DNA of 64,000 nt, from assembly GCA_051294375.1 (NCBI GenBank), contig CM119265.1, forward strand, positions 25,800,767 through 25,864,766. Direction: 5' to 3'. This document shows positions 11,767-22,918 of the stretch, one piece after another (positions within the stretch are counted from its first letter, which is position 1; each line of letters begins with the position of its first letter). Position numbers and translations under genes: made by a program. The notes under the pieces are model-generated. The model saw only the letters and a program-made list of their open reading frames with translations. It was not told where the DNA came from and did not search any database. Origin of the DNA: Paraspadella gotoi (Eukaryota; Chaetognatha).

Positions 11767-13985
11767 AACTTATTATAAGACACAATGAAAAATGGCGTAA
11801 CGTTACTGTTCTGTGCATAAAAAAAATTCACTGTTCAATATTATTATATTTCTTTTTATTTTTTAAAACGTGACAGTTTCATATGTTGATATCCAAAATA
11901 TCAATGCAAAATCTTTTTTTGTTTTTTAGATATGACTGAATATAGGGTGAAAGATGATAATTTTTTAAAAAAAGTTACTTATTCATATTTATTCAAAGAA
12001 TTGTAATAAAAAAAAATAATAGTACTAATAGATGGAAAAAAACCTCATTTAAAAATTCGATCGGGAAGTGGGGTAACTTAGGCTTACCAATGGCATCCTC
12101 CACGCCGATTGTTCTTTCAAATAATTTTTTTTTATTTAATACATTTGAAAGGGAAAAAAAGAAAATTCGGAATGCAGGTTGTTGAAAGGGTACAGATAAT
12201 CTGGACTTACTGACATGATAACCATGACCTTTTATATCTTGTGAAATGGGGGCAGTAAAGAAATCTAAAAAATTCGATCATTAAGTCAGTCAATAAACCC
12301 TTTCCAATGGGCTATTACGAGAAATATTTTTTCTTAATTAAAATGGATAATAAATAATAGAATTTAATTCCTTACTATATTTAAACAAAAATTATCAATA
12401 CCATTTAACACAATGATGTCTTGCTTTGTCAAATATGTTTCCATCTATATAATTTTATAAACTTTATTATGATAAACAAGCAGTGTGTCAAGCTTATAGT
12501 TTGCAGTTAAAGATAATGAAAAATGACGATTTTTTTTCACAGACAAGAAGGTAGATGTCCAGACTGTTTATATCAAGCTGAAAACATTTTTATATTTATC
12601 ATTTTTATATTTAAAAATACATTTTATCAAGCTACAACATAAATTTTTGCATGTTTTTTACTTTAATTGAAAAATATAAGCAATTTTATGGAATAAAGAA
12701 AATTTAATATAATCAAAATGTAATTGAGTCTTTCTTTTTTCAAATTGCAAAAGAAAAATAAAAAATTTCATATGCTTCATTGAAATTTTTAAAGCAAAAA
12801 ACTATTATACTTTTAACTCTGATTTAAAACAAAAGCTGTGTAAAGATTTATGGATTTAATTTAATAAAACTCTTTTAGAAAGGTGTCCCATGATTAGGGC
12901 TTTAATTTGTAACCACACCCACCTTGCTACCTCTTTTCTTTCAAAAGTTATTTAAAAAAATAACTCTTTTTAAACTACGCAGTACAAATCTTTGTTAAAA
13001 AAAATTTTGGCAAAGCGGGAGTATCTCACTTATTTCTATTGGTACAATACTTAAATTTTAAAAATAAAACTTTAAGAAAATTTTTTGGTTTTTTAGAGAC
13101 ATATCACTTTCAGATGTACCCATCGTATATATAATTGATTTATTTATTTCCCTAAAAAAGCTTAATTAGAAAAGTTGAAATTTTTTCAAATTGTTGAAAA
13201 AAAAATTTTGTTCGACTATGCTCATTGAGAATAATGGTTTTGCATAGAAAATCAAAATATCAAAAAAATTAAAAAATCAGCCTCTAGAAAAATCGAAAGG
13301 CTAGAGGCTGATTTTTTTAAAATTGTAAAATTTTTTTCCTAACTCGTAATCCATTATTCTCAAGTTTCAAAATATTTTTTTTCAAAATCATTCAATCAAT
13401 TTTTTATTAATTTAAAATGTTTTATGATGTTGTTTTGTTTGAAATTGAATAAAAGTAAAAAATATAGTAATTATATAAGGTTTTTGAAAATACCTCTAAA
13501 ATATTAGATAATTAGACACAAGAGGAGTAAGCAGAGAAAACTTCCCATTCATAAAAAAATTGAAAATGAATTTGTCATATTGTTATTTAGATTAATTGAC
13601 TAATTAAAAACAAATGATTCATATAAATTGAGGAAATGATGGGTAAAAAATATTCATCTTGGTCTCAGTTAACTATTAAGTTATCGTTAAAGTTTTGTTT
13701 TAATAATATTTAATATTTTTTTTGCATTTATAAAAGCAATGGTCTAAAATTTTGTAAGCGTTTTGGAGCTATTTTGCTTCATCTTTTTTACTATTTTTGA
13801 TCTAGTTAGCTTTTTTGTTGATGGTCAAGGGTTATGGTCAGACACAGTAATGTCCAGTAGTGTATATCGCACATATTACCAAAAGTAATAATCAATTAAT
13901 TTGGCTCAGAAACAATTTTTAAGGGACAAAATCAGCACGAGACCGTTTCGCCACGTTATTTTTCATTGTGTCATAAAGATAAGTC
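11767..13985. mobile_element. Putative non-autonomous TIR element, ~2.2 kb
   Basis: The left end (11,767-11,793) and right end (13,958-13,985) are imperfect inverted repeats sharing an exact 15-mer, GACACAATGAAAAAT (minus strand on the right). A second similarity, in direct orientation, links about 11,716-11,768 with about 13,763-13,810. The interior is AT-rich with no credible transposase frame. The right end lies about 55 bp beyond exon 2 of pseudogene B, in the place where exons 3-8 would be expected. Confidence 0.4.
13225..13363. repeat. Foldback / hairpin sequence
   Basis: The inner arms are a perfect 17-bp inverted repeat (13,271-13,287 with 13,301-13,317, core CAGCCTCTAG) around a 13-nt loop. 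The outer arms are a perfect 13-bp inverted repeat, TTGAGAATAATGG (13,225-13,237) with CCATTATTCTCAA (13,351-13,363). It could be a MITE-like foldback or a transcribed hairpin. Confidence 0.7.
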
Positions 13986-14039
13986 ATCTGACCCCTGAAT
14001 AAAAATATATTTTTGAGTGACAACTAATTTAAAACTTAC

Positions 14040-14686
14040 CACTTTTTACTTCAACTTAGTCTAAAACTACAAAAATTTTAACGAGATCAGATCAGTGATA
14101 GACTTTTCTCGCTGTATCCAAAAAACTGGAAGTACAGGTCTCACGGCCCTCACGGCCTCTGCCTGATGCCTGAGTTCCACATCATCAAGCGACGTGTAAA
14201 CAGGCGCAAAGACAGCACCCAAGGCCAGAGTTGCCAAGCATGTGATGATGTATTCTACGCAGTTTGATGCAATTACAGTCACGCCATCTCCCTTTGATGT
14301 ATTTATAATATAATTAGTTTGTAACTTTTTTAATTAAGGCCTTTCGTGATTTCCTTTTTTTAATAAAATTCATTAATTTAATTTTTCGATTCATTCAAAG
14401 ATAAGAAATATTTAATATTTATTTTGAAATACATATATTTTTGCATACATGAACTTGCCTTTCCAAGTCCTCTTTGGGACAAAGCACTGGCGACATTTTC
14501 TGCCAAATTGATGATCCTCTTTGCCGTAAATGTTTCTCCAGTTGACGCGAATGTCAACAGGATGTCTTCGGGATGTTGCAGGAAGCGCGTCTTCAGAAAG
14601 TTGAAGACGACTGAGCTGGGGATGTCAATTTCTGGAAAAGGAGATTTTATCACATTGCTTAAATTAGGCGTGTTGCAGGTATTCAT
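14040..14686 (-). pseudogene. Acyl-CoA synthetase / 4CL-like ANL ligase, copy B (exons 1-2 only, degenerate)
   Basis: Exon 1 (14,686-14,459, 76 codons) is open and clearly homologous to exon 1 of copies A and C (shared HPEDIL, STGET and ASAL segments). It ends with a GC splice donor, GCAAGT (14,458-14,453). Exon 2 (14,291-14,040) begins GDGVTVIASN like copy A but is 252 nt instead of 256. A net 4-nt loss after QAEAV shifts the frame. In the restored frame there are two stops: TGA at the Glu of YHES and TAA where copy A has Ala. The exon 2 donor GTAAGT survives. No sequence resembling exons 3-8 is seen downstream to 11,700, where a putative TIR element lies. Substitution stops plus truncation make this a true pseudogene rather than a sequencing artefact. 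Confidence 0.9.
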
Positions 14687-15251
14687 AGTGATTTTTAATT
14701 ATTAATTATATTTTTAATTATGGTTTTAAACATGGTGGGAGAATTTAGCTATTTTTTTGTTGTTTTTTTTCCTTAGAGACTGAAAATTCTTTACAAGAAT
14801 CTAAAAAAAGTTTGTGAACTTTAAATTGTCGACGAAAAAGTTTTAAACAGTTTTGAGGAGTTCATTTGAGTTCATTCGAGTTCATTCGAGTTCAACTGAT
14901 ATTCTCTTCATTCACTATGTTTTTTGGGGTCTATGTTATTTATTAGGTACAAGGTTAAAAGCTTTCTATGACTATACTATTTCTATTCTATTTATACCTC
15001 TTTTCCTCAAATTTTTATCTTTAGACTTTCACCAAACTAAAGTAATTGTCGTCATTATCAAATGATACAATAAATTTTCGTAAATTGACTATAGACTATA
15101 GTATAGTTATATAAAAGATTTATTTAATAAGGTAAAAATACATTGAAACAATGATTAAACTATAAACGCCAGTATACTTTGGCGTTACTAATTTAAGAAA
15201 AGTATTGTAGAAAATAAAATAAAATAATATGCGTCTCTTCCTGAAAGAAAT

Positions 15252-18200
15252 CTACAACTTTCTCAACTCTTTCTTCAAAGGCTTCGACGAGGGCGACTTC
15301 GGTATCTTATCCAAGAACTTGATTCCCCCGCGTAGTCTGTTCAACACAGATGTCCTTTCAGCCACGAATTCTTGCAGATCCGTCTCTTGGACATTCGCAG
15401 TGTCGGGTTGTAAAACCACGAAGGCTCTCGGCTCAATGTTGTCTCCAATGTTGACTCCCGTGACGACGCATTCCGCGACCGCGGGATGAGTGAGAAGAAC
15501 AGACTCGATGAAGGCCGGGGCCACGTGTTGACTGGCCAATTGATTAATAGTCATAATAATAACTTATTTATTTTAATTTTATTAAAAAAAGATTCTACAA
15601 ACCCATCTTTGTATGAAATAAGCTCTTTGATTCGGTCCGTGATGAAGAGATGACCTTCAGCGTTGAAGTGACCAATATCCCCCGTGTGGAACCAACCGTC
15701 TTTATCGATGACGGAGGCGGTTGCTGCGGGAGCGTTTAAGTATTCTTTCATCACTGAAGGACTCCTGCAGCATACTTCTCCATCCCTTGTTGGGTGAAGG
15801 TCCTGTCCAGTGGAAGGGTCTACTATCTGTGAAAAAAGAAAAATCACCTTTTTTGAAGGATGAAAACTTTTATTAAATATTGAAAACGTTATTAGTAAAA
15901 CTGTTTAATTCTAAAATTAAATTATTAATTTTTACCTTCATCTCAACATTTGGAATTGGAAATCCAACTGAACCTGGAAACCGATTTTCTGGCTTAAGCG
16001 GTGACTCGGTAATTCCTCCTACCTGTAAAACCAATATTTTATGACAGTTATCATCATTTAACTCCTGTGTATTAAATTATTTCGTTGTACATTTTAAGCT
16101 TGATATTGAATTCCCCCCTTCTTCAGTCCATGAATATTAGAGTGTAACGAATTCAAAATAATTGAGGAATGAGGATATAAAGATTAGAAAAACAGTCACT
16201 TGAATCAATAATATTCACTCTTCAAGATGAACCTCAGTGAGTCCATAACCCTGACAGATTCCAGTGACTCCCGTCTTCTGCCGGAACATGTCTTCAACGC
16301 CGACACTGAGCGTCGAGCCCGCGCTTATAATTCCTCTAAGCGACGTGAGATCTGGCGTCGGTGTGATCCGACCCTTAGCAATGGCCGCCATGTGCCAAGC
16401 CGTCAAATAGACAAACCTAGAAAAACCGTATGATACTTTAAATATCTACTAGTACTTAAATGACATAAAAAGTCTTATAAATGTTGAGCAAAACTTTCTA
16501 TGAAATTGGTAAAACCAATATAAAAACCATCAATTCATTTAATAAATAAGCTATCTTGCCCCTTACTTTGGACAGGCTTTGGTGGTTTAAGGCCTCCATC
16601 ACTCTCACAAGATAATGACATAGCAGATCCCTGCAACCTGTCAGACTCTCTCACAGTCTCGTTTATTCACTCCCAGAGTACCTGGCCTCCCTATCAATGA
16701 AGTGGTATAATATAATACATAATAATATAATAATAATACAATTCTTTATAGACAGGTCTGAAAAAAAACTGACTTCATCTCATATTTTCGAATGAGACTC
16801 AAATCACGCGACACTTCAAAATCGGCGACGACGACGCAATTCGCGCGTTGAAGAGAAAACAGGATGGCGCCGAGTTCCAAGCCGCCCACGTGTGCCATTG
16901 GCGCCTGCACCATGGTTCTTTCTCCTGTTATAAAGATTGAGAGACTAGGATACAACAAAAACCGAACATAAATTATAACAATTAACTACTAAACCTGGTT
17001 TTAAACCCATCAGCTCCTCATTCAGTTGCTGCATCTGGTTGGCGACGATGTTCCGATGAGTAAGGACGATGCCCTTGGGAAGTCCAGTCGTGCCGCTGCT
17101 GCTCTGAACGATCGCTGGGTCTTCATCGACGTCAATTTCTGGAGGTTGACTGAAAGCGGAACTATCGTCGGTAGCAAGGGTTTTGAAAGAGATGGCATCT
17201 GCAAATAGGAGATGTCATATGAGTAAAAATAATTCAATAAATTTTTTTTAAAAACCATCATTTCATTTCGTAAAAAAAAATGGATTGAACTTTTTTTGGT
17301 AATTTATGTTTTGAAGTAAACTTTAAGCTCCTTCATGAAAACTCTATGGTGGACTAAAAAATCCACCAACCGTTCATCAGCGGCCATTGGTGCCGGAGGC
17401 AAGTCATTCGCCTCCCAACCCAAAGGTCCGGGGTTCTAGCCCGGTGGTCGTCTGGCAGTTAAGAGGGACGGGGCGCTTTACCCGCCTTTACATGGTGTTA
17501 CAGCCTGATCCGAAGCTCAGGGACTGCTTATATTGAACGGTTCTATCACTAATTCATAACAATAATTACTGTCTCTTCAACTCAATCAGTAAAATTATGT
17601 ACAAAATTGCTCTCAATTATTTTTTTTTTCACAAGAATTTCAAACTATTTATTTAAAATTACAAATAAAATCTCTAAATCTCTGAACTAACCTTCGATAT
17701 CTTTATCTGCGTCAAAAATTATCAAAATCTCAATGAGACTCGATTCACGACGCGCTTGTCTCGCGGTTTTCAAATAATTTGACGAACAGGCGATGACCTT
17801 TGACCCTACTGCTTCCGCCTGACGCCTGAGTTCAGGGACATCGAGAGAAGTGTAAACAGGCGCGAAGACGGCGCCCAATGCCAGCGTCGCCAAACAGGTC
17901 ACCAAGTATTCCACGCTGTTAGCGGCGATGACCGAGACCCCGTCACTCTGTATTGTGTCAAGGTATTTTTAGTTCAAGGATAAAAAATAGTTGAAAATGC
18001 AATTAATTGTTCGTTGTTAAGCAATATGCTCGTTAATCGTTATAGAAGAATAATAGAAAACACAAAAAATCTTATTCATACAATTCCTTAAGTTGTTAGT
18101 TTAATCGTAATGGTAGATATTAAACTTTTTCTAGTTTTTTTAAAATTTTAAACAGTTTTCCTTTTCTGTTTTAAGTAAAACCGATTAGAAATAATTTTTT

Positions 18201-18465
18201 TTATAATATCCCTCGTACATTTCATCAAACAAACCTTTCCAACCCCCCGCTTGGCCAAAGCGCTGGCGACCCTCTCTGCCGAGTCGACGATCCTCTTCGC
18301 GCTGAAGGTCTCGCCCGTCGACCCGGATGTGAAGAGGATGTCTTCCGGATGTCGCAGGTAACGATTCTTGATGAAGGTGAAGACGTCGACGGTCGGGATG
18401 TCGATGTCGGGAAATGGAGATCGAACGATTTTCGAGGACGAGTCGTTAGCCGAGGTGGTTGCCAT
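15252..18465 (-). CDS. Acyl-CoA synthetase / 4-coumarate-CoA-ligase-like AMP-forming enzyme, copy C (intact, 8 exons)
   Basis: Exons: 18,465-18,235; 17,947-17,692; 17,198-16,995; 16,924-16,774; 16,416-16,233; 16,022-15,936; 15,826-15,603; 15,531-15,252. They join without a stop into 1,617 nt (538 residues), the usual length for luciferase/4CL-type ANL ligases. Family chemistry: ATP activates a carboxylate to an acyl-AMP, then transfers it to CoA. Visible motifs: SSSGTTGLPKG (AMP-binding loop, residues 195-205), QGYGLTE (336-342), GWFHTGD with the ATP-ribose Asp (415-421), DRIKEL (435-440), and C-terminal catalytic Lys529 in KSPSSKPLKKEL. That segment usually reads SGK, so the glycine is replaced by serine. 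The last three residues, RKL, resemble but do not match a peroxisomal SKL-type signal. The start lies in GCCATGG. An acceptor-like TTTTCAG at about 18,498 suggests a 5' leader exon. All introns are GT-AG. Intron 2 carries a SINE-like repeat and intron 4 another repeat. The substrate cannot be inferred. Confidence 0.93.
16502..16621 (+). repeat. Dispersed repeat family 3 (GCTATCTTGCCCC family), copy in intron 4 of copy C
   Basis: Begins with the small palindrome-like GAAATTGGTAAAACCAAT and contains AATAAATAAGCTATCTTGCC and TTTGGTGGTTTAAGGCCT, ending in CACAAGATAATGACA. Homologues lie at 22,033, 24,214, 33,923, 46,981 (minus) and 57,259. It is antisense to the host gene. Confidence 0.75.
17361..17565 (+). 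mobile_element. tRNA-derived SINE-like repeat (family 2) in intron 2 of copy C
   Basis: The plus strand shows a tRNA-like head ending in the B-box-like GGTTCTAGCCC (17,432-17,442) and a non-tRNA body containing TATTGAACGGTTCT. It is homologous to 8,326-8,535 in intron 4 of copy A but opposite in orientation. It is antisense to gene C and lies between exons 2 and 3. Confidence 0.65.
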
Positions 18466-18974
18466 GGCGACGCGTTATATTGAGAGTTCCTTTTCACCTG
18501 AAAATGTTTAGCAAATTTTTTTTTCTATAAATATAGCGGTAAAAAAAAATCGCTCGAATACGTATTATTGAGAATTTCGGTAAATATTAAATATAAATTT
18601 ATCGAGATTTAAATAGTAAGTAATAGAAAATATTAAAACAATTGAGTAATTAATTGAATTCATTATCAATAGAATCTACAAAATTTTATTTTTTTCGTTT
18701 TACACAGATAGGGACCGGCACAAATATTTAGTATTTTCTTTCTGGATTTCTTGAATGGATTTAAACCTTTGATCAAATCCCCACAAACGTCAATCGATCG
18801 TTAGAGTACGAGGCAATGCTCTTCTTTTCTTAGCTACATTTTTGAACGAAAACCTTTAATAATTACAAATATCTATAAGCAAAGGTTTTTAAGTTTAAGG
18901 CTGCGTCGTATTTTTGTCAAAGAATCAGAATCTCAGTTTTTGTTAAGTGGAATAAAAACCTAAGTTGATCAGCT

Positions 18975-18975
18975 T

Positions 18976-19041
<66 letters not shown>
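18975..19041 (+). repeat. (GTC)n trinucleotide microsatellite
   Basis: An uninterrupted run of about 22 GTC/GAC triplets. It is one of many GTC/GAC tracts in this window. Confidence 0.95.
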
Positions 19042-19268
19042 CCACTGGTTATTTAAGTCCTAATAAAATTTAATTCGTACTTTGGAATGATAAGGGATCA
19101 GAGAGGATACAGGTTGCAGAGAAAGAGTCGACCCTTGAAGCCATTAATGCCTCAAATGTCCATTATTATTAATATTATTGAATGAAACAAAGTTTGATTT
19201 TGTGCTCCCAACAAACCTCTCTCGTCAATGGGACTCGATTTTTGACCTACTGGGAGAATTTCGGTCCA

Positions 19269-19269
<1 letters not shown>

Positions 19270-19340
<71 letters not shown>
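19270..19340 (+). repeat. (CT)n dinucleotide microsatellite
   Basis: An uninterrupted run of about 35 CT units, followed by an AC-rich stretch. Confidence 0.95.
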
Positions 19341-19344
<4 letters not shown>

Positions 19345-19415
19345 CACACCACACTCACACACCAGGCGGGATTCCATGATCCATTGTTGATCTAATCTTC
19401 GTACAAAAGGCGACA

Positions 19416-19545
19416 CCAATTATCGTCGGTCGAATTTTAGACCAATCAGAGATCGACCCGGCAAACGACTACATAATGACGACCAATCAAAGGCCGAGTA
19501 GAAGATCAACGACCAATCAGAGGAAAATGGCGAGCTAATGGCGAG
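19416..19545 (+). promoter_or_regulatory. CCAAT-box cluster, possible promoter
   Basis: Four CCAAT motifs in one orientation at 19,416, 19,442, 19,483 and 19,513. The last three read GACCAATCA or a close match. They are followed by GAGGAAAATGGCGAG, which resembles the YY1-type AAAATGGCG motif seen at transcription starts. Clustered co-oriented CCAAT boxes typify NF-Y-driven promoters. No downstream gene could be identified, so the role is inferred. Confidence 0.4.
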
Positions 19546-19977
19546 GATCTCAAAAAAAAAAAAGTCATGAGGCAGCGACGGGTCATGGCACGAAAAACCT
19601 AAACCGATGGCTGCAAATTTCAAGGGGGGGGATTATTTCGGGGTGAAGCAGCGAGGGGGATGGAAAGACAATGAGAGGCGAGGGGGGGGAAGGGGTAGAA
19701 GGGCATAGGGAGGTCAGCGGCTTCGGGTATGATGTATGAACCATCGAACCTGGTTTGGTGATTGTGGTGAATTGAAACGTCGAGGCGACAAAGGGTGACG
19801 GGCGAAACTCGCTCATTGACGTCGCGGTTGCTATGGCTGCTGTAGTCGTTGATGGACGCAGCTGTTGAAGGTCTGGCTGCTGCGAACCGCCCTGCCGCGG
19901 CTGTTGCTGCGTTGCCTGACTTTCTGATTTCGTCTCGACTCACCTTCTGCGGGCGCCGGCTCGAAATTGTCGCACAC

Positions 19978-20031
<54 letters not shown>

Positions 20032-20143
20032 TCTCTCTCTCTTCTCTCTCTTCTTTGTCCTGGGCTCCTCCTTTCCCGTCGTTGTCCTTTCCATCTGGTC
20101 AAGGGAAAAGCCGCCAATGTCAATTCTTCTCTCTCTCTCTCTT

Positions 20144-20194
<51 letters not shown>

Positions 20195-21206
20195 CTCTCC
20201 TCTCTCATGGGAGTCGTTCTTTCGATGGCTCCGTCGCCTCTTATGAGTACATCATCCATTTCGGATTAAAAGACAAAAAAAACCTTTTTTGTTTTCTTTC
20301 CCTCCGCCCTCCGCCCCCCTCGCCCCCTCCGCCCCCTCCGCCCCCCACAAATCCCTTTGTTTTCGATGGAGGCAATCGACGACATCGAATCTCATTCCGA
20401 TTTCCCTTTTGTTTTTTTTTTTTTTCATTTATGGCGATCGAAAAAAAGAAAGAAAGAAAGAAAGAAAAACAAAAAGAGAAGAACGATGGTTGGAATTGGA
20501 GACTCGCTCGTAAAGCGAAAACAGCGGAGATGTGGTGTCTCGATCTCTTTGTCCATTTGTTGATTGTTTTATTTCGTCGCTTTTAATTGTCATTTTTATG
20601 AATAATTTTTTTAAATTGATTATGAAAGTTGCAAAATTACTCGTTTTACTAACTTGTTTTATTTTTTATTTTTTAGATTTAAAATAACTATTATTTATGA
20701 TTTTATTGATTTGTTAAAAATATTTTTGCGTTAAATATTTAAATATAATATTATTTATCTGTTTGGGATGGGGACGTTAGTGTTGTCTTCTGGAAATAGA
20801 GGGTGCATCTACACAACACAAGGTTAGATTACTTTCTGTTCCAGTTTTCTAATAGATATCGTACATCATTCCTGTTGGAAAATCAGTAATGGTAAAATCT
20901 TCAGTCTTCAATCTATAGATCAGCGTTTTTCCAGTTTTATCGCAAATTGATCATTCGCATTCAAAATGGGGGATATTTTTTATATGACATTAAATAGAGA
21001 TTACCCCTTGTGTTAAGGATCAAGATTTTCAGAGATTTTCGCTCGATTCTTTTTTTACTATTAGTATTTCCTTTGTTTGTTTTTTTTTTCTTTCAACTTT
21101 TAGCTCATCATTTCTTTTCGGAATTTTTATCATTCCTTTCTTCCTTTATCTTTTCCTTTTTTCCAACTTCCTTACATCTTCCTTTGCTCTTCCTTTTTTT
21201 TTCCCT
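19546..21206. other. Region without a supportable gene; GA/CT and CCCTCCG tracts
   Basis: G-rich and mixed sequence to 19,980, CT microsatellites at 19,981-20,050 and 20,128-20,200, a CCCCTCCGC repeat at about 20,300-20,346, then T-rich sequence. The long frames here are mostly translations of the repeats. Confidence 0.7.
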
Positions 21207-21224
21207 TTAAATCTCATATCGAAC

Positions 21225-21510
21225 CCCGCGTGTCCCCAATGACGTCAAGGCAAGGGTTCGAACCCCGAACCCCACCGAGTTCGCCGGAGATTCCCGTCGA
21301 TCGCCGAGGACGTCGTCCCACCCGTCGGCGGCGGAATGCCCGGATGAGTCGTTGACGTTCTCAAGGTCGTCGTCGTCGTTGTTGTTGTTGTTGTTGTTGT
21401 CGATGGTGGTCATATTGTTGTCCTGCATGAAAAAAAATCCTTACCGTTTACTCTACTGAACTAATATAGCCCAATAGAGCTAACCGGTTGGACTGGCTTG
21501 AGACAGAGAG
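21225..21510. repeat. Inverted repeat, left arm (possible coding exon on the minus strand)
   Basis: The reverse complement recurs, with many small indels, at about 25,170-25,445. On the minus strand the segment has a splice-acceptor-like TTTTTCATGCAG before an open stretch starting DNNMTTID, then runs of Asn and Asp, then GHSAADGWDDVLGDRRESP. A possible GTGGGG donor follows about 21,275. Such an Asn/Asp-rich exon is plausible, but I recognise no family. The other copy is frame-broken. Confidence 0.5.
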
Positions 21511-22032
21511 AAAGAGAAGAGATGACGTTTCAATTCGACGTAGATATAATCGGCCAGTTCCTTAAGTATCTGGAAATTATAAACAATAGTAATTAATGCA
21601 CTAGCATCTAGCATTTGAGAAGCGAAAAAAAAAGGTGAGAAAAGTAATTTGGATGAATAAAGAAGGCGTGGGTAATAAAATAATTATGTGAAGGACTTTT
21701 GAAGAAGAAAAGAAAGCTTTTGAAAAAAAAATACATTCGGAACGTCAAGTGATACATGTAACGCAGACGACGACGACAAGCCCATTGAAAAATGCATTCG
21801 CTATTTATTTAAGACAAACTTAAACTCGAAATATTGTTGAGGGTGGAACTCGAATGCCTATGTCAAAGAGGAAGGGATAAATCATCTCCAAAAATATAAA
21901 AAAAACTACTAAAAATAACAACGTGTTTCGTCACCGAAAAACGAAAAAGTAAAAATCAGCGGCCGAGGTACTCTTAAAATCGTGTAACAAAAATCATTAA
22001 AGCTTCCTTGAAAGTTTGCGGGGTCCTGCTGT

Positions 22033-22140
22033 GAAATTGGTACAACCAATATAAAAATTATCCATTCATTTAATAAATAAGCTATCTTGCCCCTGACTTT
22101 TGATAGGCTATCGGATATACCTATTACAAGATATTGTCAT
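22033..22140 (+). repeat. Dispersed repeat family 3, copy
   Basis: GAAATTGGTACAACCAAT, then AATAAATAAGCTATCTTGCC, as in the intron 4 copy of gene C. The 3' part has diverged (CTATCGGATATACC). Confidence 0.75.
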
Positions 22141-22439
22141 AGCTCTTAGCCCCAAGATGAATAATTTAACATTGTTTCTACCAATTTCAATAAAAATAGA
22201 AATCCAATTGTGCGCAGACTTTCCCGCGCTCACGTTTAGGTTTTTCACGGATATCTCCGACCGTGATCTTTCACAGAAATTGGCAAGAGAATGAAAGTGA
22301 ATCCATCTCATTCCCGTCACCATTCGCTCCGGCGACCGAGAACTCTCACCAGGGGGCGACTTCATTATAAATTCCTTCGTCTCATTCCGCTCCCGGAAAA
22401 AAAAATAGTGTCGCCTTTCGATGTCCACAACAATAAAGT

Positions 22440-22800
22440 GTCGAGGCGTCGGTCGGTCGGTCGGTCGGTCGCGTCGTGTCGTCGGATCGGTCGGTCGGTC
22501 GGTCGGATCGGTCGGTCGTGTCGGTCGTCGTCGGTCGATCGGTCGGTCGGTCGATCGGGTCGATCGGTCTCGGTCGTCGGTCGTGGTCGATCGGTCGTGG
22601 TCGTCGCTTTCGTCGGTCGTCGTCGTCGGTCGTCGGTCCGTCGGTCGTCGTCGTCGGTCGTCGGTCGTCGGATCGTCGGTCGGTCGGTCGGTCGGTCGTC
22701 GTCGGTCGTCGTCTCGTCGTCGTCGACGTCGTCGTCGCGTCGTCGTCCGTCGTCGTCGGCGTCGTCGTCACGTCGTCGTCGTCGTCGTCGTCGTTTGGAC
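22440..22800 (+). repeat. Degenerate (GGTC)n / (GTC)n tract, copy 1
   Basis: Tetranucleotide GGTC (TCGG) repeats, frequently interrupted, grading into a GTC triplet tract. All six frames appear open because the repeat lacks stops; none is a credible gene. Confidence 0.9.
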
Positions 22801-22863
22801 CAAAGTACCGATGACTTTAGAGAAAGGAGACGAGACCTCATAACTAAGCCACAACAAAAACAT

Positions 22864-22918
<55 letters not shown>

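Larger units (their letters stand above)
18498..19415. other. Intergenic sequence with microsatellites
   Basis: AT-rich sequence upstream of gene C without a coding signal. It holds a perfect (GTC)n tract of about 22 triplets (18,975-19,041) and a (CT)n tract (about 19,270-19,340). Confidence 0.7.

Noticed and set aside
19620-20586. Frames of up to 245 residues around CT tracts
   Set aside because: They are driven by CT/GA microsatellites open in many frames. A GTGAGT-like donor near 19,945 on the minus strand is not enough to define an exon.
21240-21262. GGGTTCGAACCCC considered as a tRNA T-arm/B-box
   Set aside because: No tRNA body or A-box at the right spacing. The palindrome is explained by the local GGTTCG repeat.
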